DNA from: Candidatus Nitrosocaldus schleperae
GTDB taxonomy: Archaea > Thermoproteota > Nitrososphaeria > Nitrososphaerales > Nitrosocaldaceae
DNA length: 64,000 nt
Assembly (NCBI GenBank): GCA_013538805.1
Contig: JABXGR010000007.1
Span: forward strand, 18,385-82,384
Direction: 5' to 3'
The translations under genes and the position numbers were made by a program. The notes beneath the pieces were generated by a model, which was given only the letters and a program-made list of their open reading frames with translations, was not told where the DNA came from and searched no databases. Positions 1 to 8,359 of the stretch are shown piece by piece. Every line of letters starts with the position of its first letter. Position 1 is the stretch's first letter.

Positions 1-663
1 GGTAAAGTTCTACTAAGGATACTCTCAAACTACGCTACCTGCAGGCTTGTTAGGGCAACTGCAAGGTTTGCTAGAGAAGAGGTTGGTGATGATGCAATAG
101 AAGGTATACTTGATGCATATGCCTTTGCTGAGGCAGATGTGTATAGATGCGTTACACACAACAAGGGTGTTATGAATGGTATAATAGCAGTAGCAAACGC
201 AACTGCACAGGATACAAGGGCTATAGAGGCTGGAGCACATGCCTATGCTTGTAGAGGTGGAAGGTACTCATCCTTAACCCATTGGAGCAGGGACAGCAAT
301 GGTGATCTTTTAGGTAGCATAGAACTTCCATTGGCAGTTGGTACTATAGGAGGGCTAACATCTACACATCCAATAGCAAAGTTATCCCTTAAGATACTTG
401 GGGTTGGAAGTGCTAGGGAGTTGGCATGTGTTATGGCATCTGTTGGGTTGGCACAGAACTTCTCTGCACTCCATGCTCTAGTGAGAGAAGGTATACAGGC
501 TGGGCACATGCGCCTGCATGCAAGGAAGGTAGCAATGCTTGCTGGTGCTGAAGGCAATATGCTTGATGAGATTGCTGAGAGGCTTGCCAGAGAGGGTAAC
601 ATAACAGTTGAACATGCAAGGCAGATAATGCAGGAGATCACCAGTAGTATAAGCAATAATTAA
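1..663 (+). CDS. Hydroxymethylglutaryl-CoA reductase, class II (C-terminal part, 5' end outside window)
   Basis: The reading frame is open from base 1 to a TAA at 661-663, about 220 residues of the C-terminal part. HMG-CoA reductase makes mevalonate for isoprenoid (archaeal lipid) synthesis. The segments THNKGVMNGI, DTRAIEAGAHAYA, LPLAVGTIGG and GIQAGHMRLHARK are seen; the last carries the catalytic His of the class II (Pseudomonas mevalonii type) enzyme, which suggests the class II subfamily rather than the class I form common in archaea. The N-terminal substrate-binding part lies upstream of the window. The gene stands alone on the + strand before a damaged acylphosphatase gene. Confidence 0.9.
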   Translation, partial: GKVLLRILSNYATCRLVRATARFAREEVGDDAIEGILDAYAFAEADVYRCVTHNKGVMNGIIAVANATAQDTRAIEAGAHAYACRGGRYSSLTHWSRDSNGDLLGSIELPLAVGTIGGLTSTHPIAKLSLKILGVGSARELACVMASVGLAQNFSALHALVREGIQAGHMRLHARKVAMLAGAEGNMLDEIAERLAREGNITVEHARQIMQEITSSISNN

Positions 664-727
664 GTGATAAAAGGGGAAATAGGCAAAAATATTTAAGCTA
701 GCAAGTATCGATGTGTATATACCCATC

Positions 728-1014
728 ATGCTTGCATACAGGCTTATAGTTAAAGGTAGGGTTCAGAGGGTAGGGTTTAGAGATATGTTCTAGAACATGC
801 TAGAGCCCTAGGCCTCAAGGGTAATGTTAGGAGTGAGATGATGACTCTGCATATACATGAAGGGGATGAGAATGTATTGAATAGGTTCATAGAACTCATC
901 AAGAATGCGCAACCTCCAGCATATGTATCATCTGTAGAGATTATCCCTACACAAGTTGAGGATCTTAAATCTTTCAAGATGATATGGTTAGGGATAAGCT
1001 TAAAGCCTTGCTGA
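728..1014 (+). pseudogene. Acylphosphatase, frameshifted
   Basis: ATG at 728 opens MLAYRLIVKGRVQRVGFRDM, the typical acylphosphatase N-terminus with the phosphate-binding loop and Arg. The frame then hits TAG at 791-793. The frame shifted by one base (from 790) continues with LEHARALGLKGNVRS and runs to TGA at 1012-1014 with a normal-looking second half (NAQPPAYVSSVE). One base added near 787-789 restores a protein of about 95 residues, the usual family length. The catalytic Asn is in the intact part. This is either a recent pseudogene, a sequencing error or a recoded site; no shift-prone slippery run is seen at the junction. Confidence 0.8.
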
Positions 1015-1159
1015 TAGAACTGATAACAACCACACTAATCAAAGTATGATACTATAGCAGAAAGATGGATAAGATACTCGCTGCACTAACAGCATAGAGA
1101 TCTCAACCAGAACACTGGAGAGGATCTCAAGAGTGATACCATATTTGTACACTCCTACC

Positions 1160-1168
1160 TATATATAG
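1160..1168 (+). promoter_or_regulatory. TATA box of the his cluster
   Basis: TATATATAG is centred 26 bp before the hisG ATG at 1190, the spacing expected for an archaeal promoter whose transcript starts at or just before the start codon. No ribosome-binding site precedes the ATG, which fits a leaderless message. Confidence 0.6.
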
Positions 1169-1189
1169 GGTAGCTGTCTGCTCTAGCAT

Positions 1190-2167
1190 ATGATAAAGTT
1201 TGCAATACCCAAGGGTAGTATAGAGGAGGCTACTTACAGGTTCATAGAGCAGGCATGGTTCTCCCTACATGGCAAGGGCAGGAGTTACAGGGTTAGGGTT
1301 AATGATCCAGAGATACAGATGAAGATACTCAGACCCCAAGAGATACCAACATTTGTAAGCAATGGGCTCTACGATATAGGGATAACTGGCAAGGACTGGG
1401 TTGCTGAGACAAATGCAGATGTGAAGATGATGCTTGATCTTGAGTATGGTTGGGTTAGGCTTGTCTATGCTATACCTAAGAGCAGTAACTACAACTCATT
1501 GGCAGAGATGCTTAAAGATTATGCAAGCAAGGATAGAATCCTAAGGATATCTACTGAGTACCTCAACTTAGCAAGTAGGTACATAATGAGCAATGAGGAG
1601 TATAAGAGGCTATATGGTGGTAAGGAACCAATGGTTATAACGCCATGGTGGAGTAATGGTAGCAATAGCAAGGTTCAGATAATACTCTCATTTGGTGCAA
1701 CTGAAGCAAAGCCTCCAGAGGATTCAGATGCAATAATAGACATAACGGAGACTGGCACTACTCTAGAGCAGAATAACCTAAAGCCAATAGAGAGCATAAT
1801 GGAGTCAACAGCAGTGCTTATAGCAAACAAGGAAGCCTTGAAGGATACAAGGAAGAGGGAGAAGATATACGATGTGTTAACACTACTCAAAGGTGTTGTT
1901 GATAGCAGGAAGAAGTTGCATATATTTGCAAATGTCAAGGCTGAGAACCTTCAAGAGCTGCTTAATGGACTCCCAGCACTGAAGAGACCTACAGTAAGCC
2001 CATTGAGCGAAGAGGGTTGGTATGCAGTTAACACAGTAATAAGCAAGGATGAGTTTGTAAGGATACTCCCAATGCTTAGAAGGTTAGCACAAGGACTCGT
2101 TGTACATGAACCTAGGCAGATACTTGCATTGGAGGAGATAATGAAGGATGAGGGGAGGAGTATCTAG
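1190..2167 (+). CDS. hisG: ATP phosphoribosyltransferase, long form
   Basis: First step of histidine synthesis: ATP plus PRPP gives phosphoribosyl-ATP. The 325 residues begin IKFAIPKGSIEEAT and carry GLYDIGITGKDW and the PRPP-binding region DAIIDITETGTTL (about residues 182-194). The extra roughly 90 residues at the C-terminus mark the long, homohexameric form with an ACT-like regulatory domain, so it should be inhibited by histidine and need no HisZ. It opens the his cluster behind a TATA box at 1160-1168 and overlaps hisD by 20 bp, suggesting coupled translation. Confidence 0.95.
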   Translation: MIKFAIPKGSIEEATYRFIEQAWFSLHGKGRSYRVRVNDPEIQMKILRPQEIPTFVSNGLYDIGITGKDWVAETNADVKMMLDLEYGWVRLVYAIPKSSNYNSLAEMLKDYASKDRILRISTEYLNLASRYIMSNEEYKRLYGGKEPMVITPWWSNGSNSKVQIILSFGATEAKPPEDSDAIIDITETGTTLEQNNLKPIESIMESTAVLIANKEALKDTRKREKIYDVLTLLKGVVDSRKKLHIFANVKAENLQELLNGLPALKRPTVSPLSEEGWYAVNTVISKDEFVRILPMLRRLAQGLVVHEPRQILALEEIMKDEGRSI

Positions 2168-3548
2168 CATTGATGGTAACAGTATTAAGGATAGTAGAAG
2201 TGGTAGCATCACAATAAGGGTTGAGAGGCTAGATGTTGACCCAGCGTATGCTGCAGAGATGCTTAGGCGTAAGGTTGTGATGGATGAGGAGAGGGTTAAC
2301 AGAATCAAGAGCATCGTTAACGATGTTAAGGTTAGGGGTGATGATGCCATAAGGGAGTACACCCTCAAGTTCGATGGTGTAGACCTTGGTTCTACACCGC
2401 TAAAGGTAGCAAGGGAGGAGATAGACCATGCATATACTCTAGCAAGCAGGGAGGAGGTTGATGCATTAAAGGCTATAAGGTGTAGGCTTGAGGAGGTTGA
2501 GAGGGCATTCCTATCATGCATAAAGGATATGCATATCATGCTAGGATCAAGCAAGGTAGCAAGGGTATTCAAGCCAATAAGGAGTGTTGGTTGCTACATA
2601 CCTGGAGGAAAGGCAAGGTATGCAAGTAGCATGCTCATGTGCGTAGTACCAGCAAAGGTTGCAGGTGTTAAAAGGGTAGTAGCATGTACCCCTCCAATCC
2701 CCAATGGCAATGGTAGTGTTGACCCTCTAACGCTTATTGCAGCAGATATAGCAGGTGTTGATGAGGTTTACAGGGTGGGAGGTGCACAAGCAATAGCAGC
2801 AATGGCATATGGGAGTGAGAGCATAAGACCAGTGAGCAAGATAGTTGGGCCTGGGGGCTTGGCAGTTACAATAGCCAAGCATATAGTCTCAAGTAGGGTA
2901 GCAATAGATATGCTTGCTGGACCAACAGAACTCCTTGTTATTGCAGATAGCAGAGCAGATCCTAGGTATATAGCATTAGATCTTATAGCACAGGCTGAGC
3001 ATGCACCAGATACTATATGTGGGCTAATAACATGGTCAGAGACCCTAGCCAATAAGGTTGCTGATGAACTTGCATCATTGCTCCCATATTTAAGTAGAGG
3101 GGAGATTGTAAAGGAGAGCCTCTCAAGTAATGGGTTCATAGCAATCTGCAATGATGAGAATTATGCTATAGAGTTTGCAAATGAGTTTGCACCAGAGCAT
3201 CTCCAAGTTATGGTTGGTGATGATGTTAAGCATAGGATAGTTGAGGGTATAGACTCTGCAGGTATGGTGCTTGTAGGCAATTACTCGCCATCCCCAGCAA
3301 GCGATTACTACACTGGTACCAACCACGTACTCCCAACTATGGGCTCTGCCAAGGCAAGGGCATCACTAACATGCCTAGATCTCCTCAAGCCAATAAGCAT
3401 AGTTGAGTTGAGCAGGGAGGATCTCAAGGATATTGCAGGAGTGGTGAAGTATATTGCAAGGGCTGAAGGGCTTGAGAATCACTACAAGGCTGTTGAGGCT
3501 AGACTATCTGATCTTGAGGCTAGATTATCTGATTCTGATCCATGCTAA
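2148..3548 (+). CDS. hisD: Histidinol dehydrogenase
   Basis: Catalyses the last two steps of histidine synthesis, histidinol to histidine with two NAD+. The zinc and catalytic residues are seen in AQAEHAPDT, EFAPEHLQV (Glu-His catalytic pair) and GTNHVLPT. At 466 residues it is slightly longer than usual; the first 25 or so residues before IRVERLDVD are weakly conserved in flavour, so a start a little downstream is possible. The end carries a short repeat, ARLSDLEARLSDSD. It overlaps hisG by 20 bp and precedes hisC by 45 bp. Confidence 0.95.
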   Translation: MRGGVSSIDGNSIKDSRSGSITIRVERLDVDPAYAAEMLRRKVVMDEERVNRIKSIVNDVKVRGDDAIREYTLKFDGVDLGSTPLKVAREEIDHAYTLASREEVDALKAIRCRLEEVERAFLSCIKDMHIMLGSSKVARVFKPIRSVGCYIPGGKARYASSMLMCVVPAKVAGVKRVVACTPPIPNGNGSVDPLTLIAADIAGVDEVYRVGGAQAIAAMAYGSESIRPVSKIVGPGGLAVTIAKHIVSSRVAIDMLAGPTELLVIADSRADPRYIALDLIAQAEHAPDTICGLITWSETLANKVADELASLLPYLSRGEIVKESLSSNGFIAICNDENYAIEFANEFAPEHLQVMVGDDVKHRIVEGIDSAGMVLVGNYSPSPASDYYTGTNHVLPTMGSAKARASLTCLDLLKPISIVELSREDLKDIAGVVKYIARAEGLENHYKAVEARLSDLEARLSDSDPC

Positions 3549-3593
3549 CTAACTCACCTTAAGTAAATATAGTGAGAGGCATGAGCGATTAAC

Positions 3594-4673
3594 ATGAAGG
3601 TAGAGTGGTTTAAGCATAGGCTAGCGAAGTTGAGTAGGTTAGAGGGTTACACCAAGCCAGATAGACCACAACTAAACCCTCAATCACAAAGCTCCATACT
3701 TAGGATGGATACCAACGAGAATCTTGCACTCCCTCTTGAGTTTGCTAAGGATGTAATGCATGAGGCATTGGATCGTGTAGATCCAAGGCTCTATCCAGAG
3801 CAGTATGATGAGTTAAGATCATCGCTCTCATCCTATCTTGGTTTGAGCAAGGATAACATAGTGATAGGGAATGGTTCTGATCAACTAATTGACCTTACAC
3901 TTGTAGCATTTGGCTATGGACATAGGAGTATAACGATTGATCCAACGTTCACATTCTATAGGGATAGATGCTTACTCCATGGCATAGAGGTTGAGGAGGT
4001 TATGCTTGATGATCACTTCTCATTTAGTGCAGATAGCATAATTAAGAGCAGTGCAGATATCTTCTATATACCTTCTCCAAATAACCCTACTGGCAACCAG
4101 TTTGCTAGAGATATCATGGTTGATGTTATAGAGAGGTTCGATGGTCTAATCATGGTTGATGAGGCTTATGCAGAGTTTGCAGGATACTCATTGAAGGATC
4201 TAGCAGTGAATAGGGATAACCTTATAATATTCAGAACGTTCTCAAAGGCGTTTGGGCTTGCTGGTGCAAGGGTTGGTTATGCCATAGCATGTAAGGAGAT
4301 GATCGATGTATTCAACAGGGTCATCCAGTACCCCTATGCTGTGAGCAGCATCTCCCTCAATGCTGCAATCTCAATACTTAAGAGGTCTGAACAGGTTAAA
4401 AGGGTGGTAGAGGATCTTAAGGGCGAGAGGGAGTGGCTCTATGAGCAGTTGAGCATGCTAGGTTTAAGGGTATTCAGATCTGATGCTAACTTCATACTCT
4501 TTGATGTTGATAAGCATGAGGATGTGTATAGAAGGTTAAGGGATGAGGAAGGGGTACTCGTTAGGAGGATAGGCAGGGTAGGAGCCTACAGGGGATGCTT
4601 GAGGGTAACTGTAGGCAGCAGGGATATGAATGAGAGGTTCCTAAGGAGCCTTGCTAAGATAATTGGTAAGTAA
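3594..4673 (+). CDS. hisC: Histidinol-phosphate aminotransferase
   Basis: PLP enzyme that converts imidazole acetol phosphate to histidinol phosphate with glutamate as donor. Seen are MDTNENLALP near the N-terminus, YIPSPNNPTGNQ, the PLP-contacting MVDEAYAEF and the lysine that binds PLP in FRTFSKAFGLAGARVGYA. At 359 residues it has the normal class I/II aminotransferase length. It lies between hisD and a HAD phosphatase whose expected substrate is its product. Confidence 0.95.
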   Translation: MKVEWFKHRLAKLSRLEGYTKPDRPQLNPQSQSSILRMDTNENLALPLEFAKDVMHEALDRVDPRLYPEQYDELRSSLSSYLGLSKDNIVIGNGSDQLIDLTLVAFGYGHRSITIDPTFTFYRDRCLLHGIEVEEVMLDDHFSFSADSIIKSSADIFYIPSPNNPTGNQFARDIMVDVIERFDGLIMVDEAYAEFAGYSLKDLAVNRDNLIIFRTFSKAFGLAGARVGYAIACKEMIDVFNRVIQYPYAVSSISLNAAISILKRSEQVKRVVEDLKGEREWLYEQLSMLGLRVFRSDANFILFDVDKHEDVYRRLRDEEGVLVRRIGRVGAYRGCLRVTVGSRDMNERFLRSLAKIIGK

Positions 4674-4702
4674 GTGAATTAGCAGTAATTTCATGGCAAT
4701 GA

Positions 4703-4712
4703 TTAAATTTAA
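4703..4712 (+). promoter_or_regulatory. TATA box that sets the start of the HAD gene
   Basis: TAAATTTAAA is centred about 25 bp before the ATG at 4733. An in-frame GTG at 4715 lies only a few bases after the box and could not be within a transcript started from it, so the ATG is preferred. Confidence 0.5.
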
Positions 4713-4732
4713 AAGTGCTGCTATCTAATAGC

Positions 4733-5770
4733 ATGAAGTATAGGGCTATCACAGATGGCATAGCAATCAATGAGGATGTAGACCCATCCTCATCTAACAT
4801 TGATTCTATAGTGCTAGATTGCGATGGCACGCTTGTAAGGATAAACAGATCTTACAATGCATGCATAATAGAGACTGCAGGAAGGATACTCTCATCGATC
4901 CTTGGGGATGGGTTGAAGGGCTTCGTTGATGAGCAGATGATACTTGCATTCAGGATGAGTGGGGGTTTCAACAACGATGTTGATACCACCTATGCATGCA
5001 TACTTGCAGCACTAGCATATAATGATGATAGTAGCAACCCTTCCAATAGTAACCCTTCCAATCTAGATGGTGCAAGGATATTTGCACATGAGATGGCAAG
5101 ACATGCTGACTCGAGAGGAGTGGAATCTGTTGAGGAGTATCTTGCAAGTATTGGCAAGGCTCATGTGGTGAAGGCTGCTAGAGAGTATACTGGCTACCCT
5201 GGGCTTGTAGGCTCAAGCATGCTTGCTACTCTCTTTGATGAGCTCTTCTATGGCAAGGAACTCTTCAAGGCTATGCATGGAATAGAACCTAGATTCCACC
5301 ATGGTAAAGGGTTCATAGAGTATGATGAGGTTGTTGTAAGCAAGGATTGCCTAAGCATACTTAAGGCTAGGTTCAATGGGAAGGTAGCGATAGTATCTGG
5401 AAGGAGTAGGATAGCAGCAGAGTATGCACTGAGGGATATGCTAGAGTACTTCAATATGGATGCATCTGTATTCATAGAGGATGAGGACAAGTATGTGAAG
5501 AGGAATGGTTTAAGGATGAACGTTACTAAGCCTACTCCATATGCTTTACTCAAGTCACTGAAGGCTATGAATGCTAGTAGTGCTATAGTCGTTGGGGACT
5601 CTGCTGAGGATCTTATAATGGCAAGGAATGCATCCAAGGATGGTTACAGAACATACTTCGTTGGTGTGTATGGTACAAGCATAGATGCTGAGAAGCAGAA
5701 GCAGATGTTCATCAACATGAGAAGTGATGCGATAATAGAGAATGTAAATCTACTACCTAGACTACTGTAG
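4733..5770 (+). CDS. HAD-superfamily phosphatase, candidate histidinol-phosphatase
   Basis: A 345-residue HAD hydrolase. Motif I is VLDCDGTLV (nucleophile Asp29, Asp31), motif II is IVSGRS, motif III the Lys of TKPTPYALLKSL, and motif IV VVGDSAEDLIMA. A larger cap region of about 170 residues lies between motifs I and II and contains a tandem NPSN repeat encoded by 15-bp repeats at 5036-5062. No hisN or PHP-type HolPase is present in the cluster, and this gene sits between hisC and hisB, so dephosphorylation of histidinol phosphate is the likely role. The superfamily is certain; the substrate is inferred from position. Confidence 0.75.
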   Translation: MKYRAITDGIAINEDVDPSSSNIDSIVLDCDGTLVRINRSYNACIIETAGRILSSILGDGLKGFVDEQMILAFRMSGGFNNDVDTTYACILAALAYNDDSSNPSNSNPSNLDGARIFAHEMARHADSRGVESVEEYLASIGKAHVVKAAREYTGYPGLVGSSMLATLFDELFYGKELFKAMHGIEPRFHHGKGFIEYDEVVVSKDCLSILKARFNGKVAIVSGRSRIAAEYALRDMLEYFNMDASVFIEDEDKYVKRNGLRMNVTKPTPYALLKSLKAMNASSAIVVGDSAEDLIMARNASKDGYRTYFVGVYGTSIDAEKQKQMFINMRSDAIIENVNLLPRLL

Positions 5771-5833
5771 GTGCGATCATAATGATCTTATACCTTCCCT
5801 TTATATAACACCAGTATAGTATCTTATCGTCAG

Positions 5834-6415
5834 ATGCAGGAGAGGAGATCTAGAGTAGAGAGATCCACGAACGAGACAAGTGTAGAGGTTGAGGTTGATC
5901 TGGATGGGAGTGGTTCATATAGTGTAGATACTGGCATAAGGTTCCTAGATCATATGATAGCATCTATAGCAAAGCACTCCCTCATAGATCTCAGGCTAAA
6001 GGGTATAAGCAAGGATGGCATAAGGCACCATCTGGTAGAGGATGTTGCCATAACATTTGCTAATGCGCTTGATAAGGCATTGGGTAGTAGGGATGGTATA
6101 GAGCGCTTTGGTTATGCTATGGTGCCAATGGATGATGCCCTAGCAGTTGCAGCATTGGATCTTGTGAGAAGGGCATATCATGCTATAGATCTGAAGTTGG
6201 TTAATGGTGTTGAGGATATGGCTAAGGAGGATATAGAGCACTTCTTCACATCCCTTGCATCAAACCTTGATGCGTGTTTACATGTAGTAGTGCAGTATGG
6301 GAAGAATGACCATCATAAGGTTGAGGCAGCATGCAAGGCATTAGCAGTAGCACTAAGGAATGCAGCATCTATGAACCCAAGGAGGGGTGTGGCAAGTACA
6401 AAAGGTACTATATAG
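5834..6415 (+). CDS. hisB: Imidazoleglycerol-phosphate dehydratase
   Basis: Removes water from imidazole glycerol phosphate to give imidazole acetol phosphate. The manganese-binding histidine motifs are present: FLDHMIASIAKHS, HHLVEDVAI and the second-half DIEHFFTSLA and KNDHHKVEAACKAL. At 193 residues it is the monofunctional enzyme, without the HolPase domain found in enterobacterial HisB, so a separate phosphatase (the HAD gene just upstream) is needed. A TATA box, TTTATATAAC at 5800-5809, lies 29 bp before the start. Confidence 0.95.
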   Translation: MQERRSRVERSTNETSVEVEVDLDGSGSYSVDTGIRFLDHMIASIAKHSLIDLRLKGISKDGIRHHLVEDVAITFANALDKALGSRDGIERFGYAMVPMDDALAVAALDLVRRAYHAIDLKLVNGVEDMAKEDIEHFFTSLASNLDACLHVVVQYGKNDHHKVEAACKALAVALRNAASMNPRRGVASTKGTI

Positions 6416-6775
6416 ACAATTATAGAAGGCATATAAGAAGCGAAGTAGGTAGAATAAGCATAAGCAGATAGATGATAGAAAAAGATAAAGCGATATGGTT
6501 AACACGTCTGGAGGCAAGATGTTAATTAACATAAGTTCATTGATTATCCTGTTCTAACTAACCATGCAACTTAAGTAAGGGATGTAATTCCGTTAACCTT
6601 ACCCTACAAGAACCAATTTAATACTCTATATATCTGTGTATCTATGTGCTAGTAAACATTAAGTGTCGATTGGCATATTTGATAATGCTTGTTTACCCAA
6701 CACTCCTGTCTATCCTATGCTGTACTCCTGCATTCTGATCAAACTATCAGTAGAATGGTAGCCTATAGACTTGCT
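6416..6775. other. Intergenic region with no gene seen
   Basis: This 360-bp A+T-rich stretch separates hisB from the end of the reverse-strand MNT gene. No tRNA, plausible short gene or strong hairpin was found. The longest frames here do not look like proteins. It is the left edge of the segment that interrupts the his cluster. Confidence 0.5.
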
Positions 6776-7135
6776 TTAGTGTATCTCATACACATCTATG
6801 AACCTTTTGTACCATCCATTGAAGAGCCTCCCATCAGCAAAATGGAACTCGATAGGGATGAATGGATCATTAAATACCTCGTTCTTCAACTCTGATATAA
6901 TGCTAGGGGTATCATCCATATTTAGCCTATCACTAACTATAAGAATATCCAGATCGCTCAATGCATGATAGTTGCCTCTAATCGCACTACCGAATACAAT
7001 CACTTTAGCATCCTTATCGTATCCTGTGGTTATGAAGTGTTTGATCTTTTCTGCTACATACTTATGGTTCTTTATATAATACATCCTCTTCTCATACCCT
7101 GTTAATGCAATATCTATAGGCTTAATATCACTCAT
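6776..7135 (-). CDS. mntA: MNT-type minimal nucleotidyltransferase, antitoxin of a HEPN/MNT pair
   Basis: A 119-residue polymerase-beta-fold nucleotidyltransferase. The signature is complete: Gly49-Ser50, ten residues, Asp61-x-Asp63 in VFGSAIRGNYHALSDLDIL, with a later acidic residue in PIEFHFAD. In studied MntA-HepT pairs the MNT enzyme neutralises the HEPN toxin by attaching AMP to a tyrosine. The ATG at 7135 is chosen over the one at 7153 because a Shine-Dalgarno sequence sits inside the longer frame. It lies 25 bp after its HEPN partner and on the strand opposite to the his genes. Confidence 0.85.
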   Translation of the reverse strand: MSDIKPIDIALTGYEKRMYYIKNHKYVAEKIKHFITTGYDKDAKVIVFGSAIRGNYHALSDLDILIVSDRLNMDDTPSIISELKNEVFNDPFIPIEFHFADGRLFNGWYKRFIDVYEIH

Positions 7136-7141
7136 GGTAAT

Positions 7142-7147
7142 ACCTCC
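7142..7147 (-). promoter_or_regulatory. Ribosome-binding site that decides the MNT start
   Basis: On the reverse strand GGAGGT ends 6 nt before the ATG at 7135. The upstream in-frame ATG at 7153 would place this sequence within the coding region as codons 3-4, so the shorter protein is favoured. A strong Shine-Dalgarno fits the second gene of an operon. Confidence 0.7.
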
Positions 7148-7160
7148 TTTCATTTAGCCA

Positions 7161-7547
7161 TTATTCTTCCTTCCTTCCTCTTTCATCTAACATTTTGAGT
7201 ATATCATCAACGAATCTTACAAGCCTCTCTGCTTTTGCTTTAGAGTAACGTATAGGAAGGTATCTAGATGCTATATATGCTATCTTGAGATCATCTATAA
7301 GTTCGATGTTATCTCTCATAATCTTAACAAGATCTTGATCTATCTTGGCTAGATCATCGATAAGTACAGTTAGATCATGTATCTTTGTATAGTACCCTAT
7401 TGATTTTGCTAGCAGGTATTTTATCTTTAGTTGAAGGGCTTGCTCAGCATGAAAGATAGCAAGATCGTAGAATCCCTTATTGAGGTCATCAAGCGCCTCT
7501 TGTATGAACATCTTTGCTCGTTCATTGAGTATCTCCTCATCATTCAT
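7161..7547 (-). CDS. hepT: HEPN-domain protein, toxin of a HEPN/MNT pair
   Basis: A 128-residue all-helical HEPN protein. Typical features are FYDLAIFHAEQALQLKIKYL (residues 26-45), KIHDLTVLIDDL, and a last helix after SRYLPIRYSKAKAERL. The usual ribonuclease motif Arg-X4-6-His is not seen; instead Arg95 and Tyr101 form an Arg-X5-Tyr arrangement, with Tyr96 close by. A tyrosine in this area is the AMPylation target in known HepT proteins. It is the first gene of a two-gene reverse-strand operon with the MNT gene. Family assignment is firm; toxicity is inferred. Confidence 0.85.
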   Translation of the reverse strand: MNDEEILNERAKMFIQEALDDLNKGFYDLAIFHAEQALQLKIKYLLAKSIGYYTKIHDLTVLIDDLAKIDQDLVKIMRDNIELIDDLKIAYIASRYLPIRYSKAKAERLVRFVDDILKMLDERGRKEE

Positions 7548-7750
7548 CCTATAACCATCTCCATCAACCTAGGTCTATGCAACGATAGCAATGGTTATAT
7601 GTTTATTTGAGCTCTGCACAAGTTAGGCTTTAAGTTAATGCAATCGGTAGGATGATTCTGCTTGGCAATAAATATTGCGTTTGTGTTATCATACAACCAT
7701 ATATCTATAAGAATAGATAAATTAGAGTCATGCAGATAGAATAGCGTAGG

Positions 7751-8359
7751 ATGAGTAGAGTTGCTATATTCGATTATGGTGCTGGCAACATATTCAGCAT
7801 AAAGGTTGCTCTTGAGAGGCTTGGTGCAGATGTAGAAGTTATAAGGAGCATGGACAACCTTAACATGTACAATGCATTGATCCTTCCAGGTGTAGGGAAC
7901 TTCGATCCTGCTATGAGGAGCATCATGCCTTACAAGGATAGACTGCTTGATGCTCTAGCCTCTAGCATGCCTATGCTTGGAATATGTTTAGGCATGGAGA
8001 TGCTATTTGAGAGGAGTGAAGAAGGCATCATCCCAGGGTTGAGGATACTTGCTGGAGATGTTGTGATGCTGCCTAGGAGCGTTAAGATCCCTCATATGGG
8101 CTGGAATAGGTTAAGGATCAATACTAGCAGTAGCGTTCTACTAAATGGTATAGAGGATGGTACATGGGTGTACTTTGTACACTCATACCATGCAAAGCCA
8201 AGGGATGCTAGAGTTGTTAGTGCAACATCCAAGTATGGTGTTGAGTTCCCAGCAGTCATAGAGCATGGCAGTATCTTTGGTACACAGTTCCATCCAGAGA
8301 AGTCTGGCTCTGATGGTATGCATATGCTAAGCAACTTCCTTAACTATCTTAAGAGATGA
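7751..8359 (+). CDS. hisH: Imidazole glycerol phosphate synthase, glutaminase subunit
   Basis: Class I glutamine amidotransferase that feeds ammonia to HisF. The 202 residues include AIFDYGAGNIFSIK at the start, the oxyanion segment LPGVGNFDPA, the catalytic Cys in MLGICLGMEMLF and the His-Glu pair in GTQFHPEKSG. It restarts the his cluster after the HEPN/MNT pair and overlaps hisA by 4 bp (ATGA). Confidence 0.95.
   Translation: MSRVAIFDYGAGNIFSIKVALERLGADVEVIRSMDNLNMYNALILPGVGNFDPAMRSIMPYKDRLLDALASSMPMLGICLGMEMLFERSEEGIIPGLRILAGDVVMLPRSVKIPHMGWNRLRINTSSSVLLNGIEDGTWVYFVHSYHAKPRDARVVSATSKYGVEFPAVIEHGSIFGTQFHPEKSGSDGMHMLSNFLNYLKR

Noticed and set aside
6689..6895. Forward frame overlapping the MNT gene
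   Set aside because: It lies antisense to a well-supported nucleotidyltransferase and does not look like a protein.
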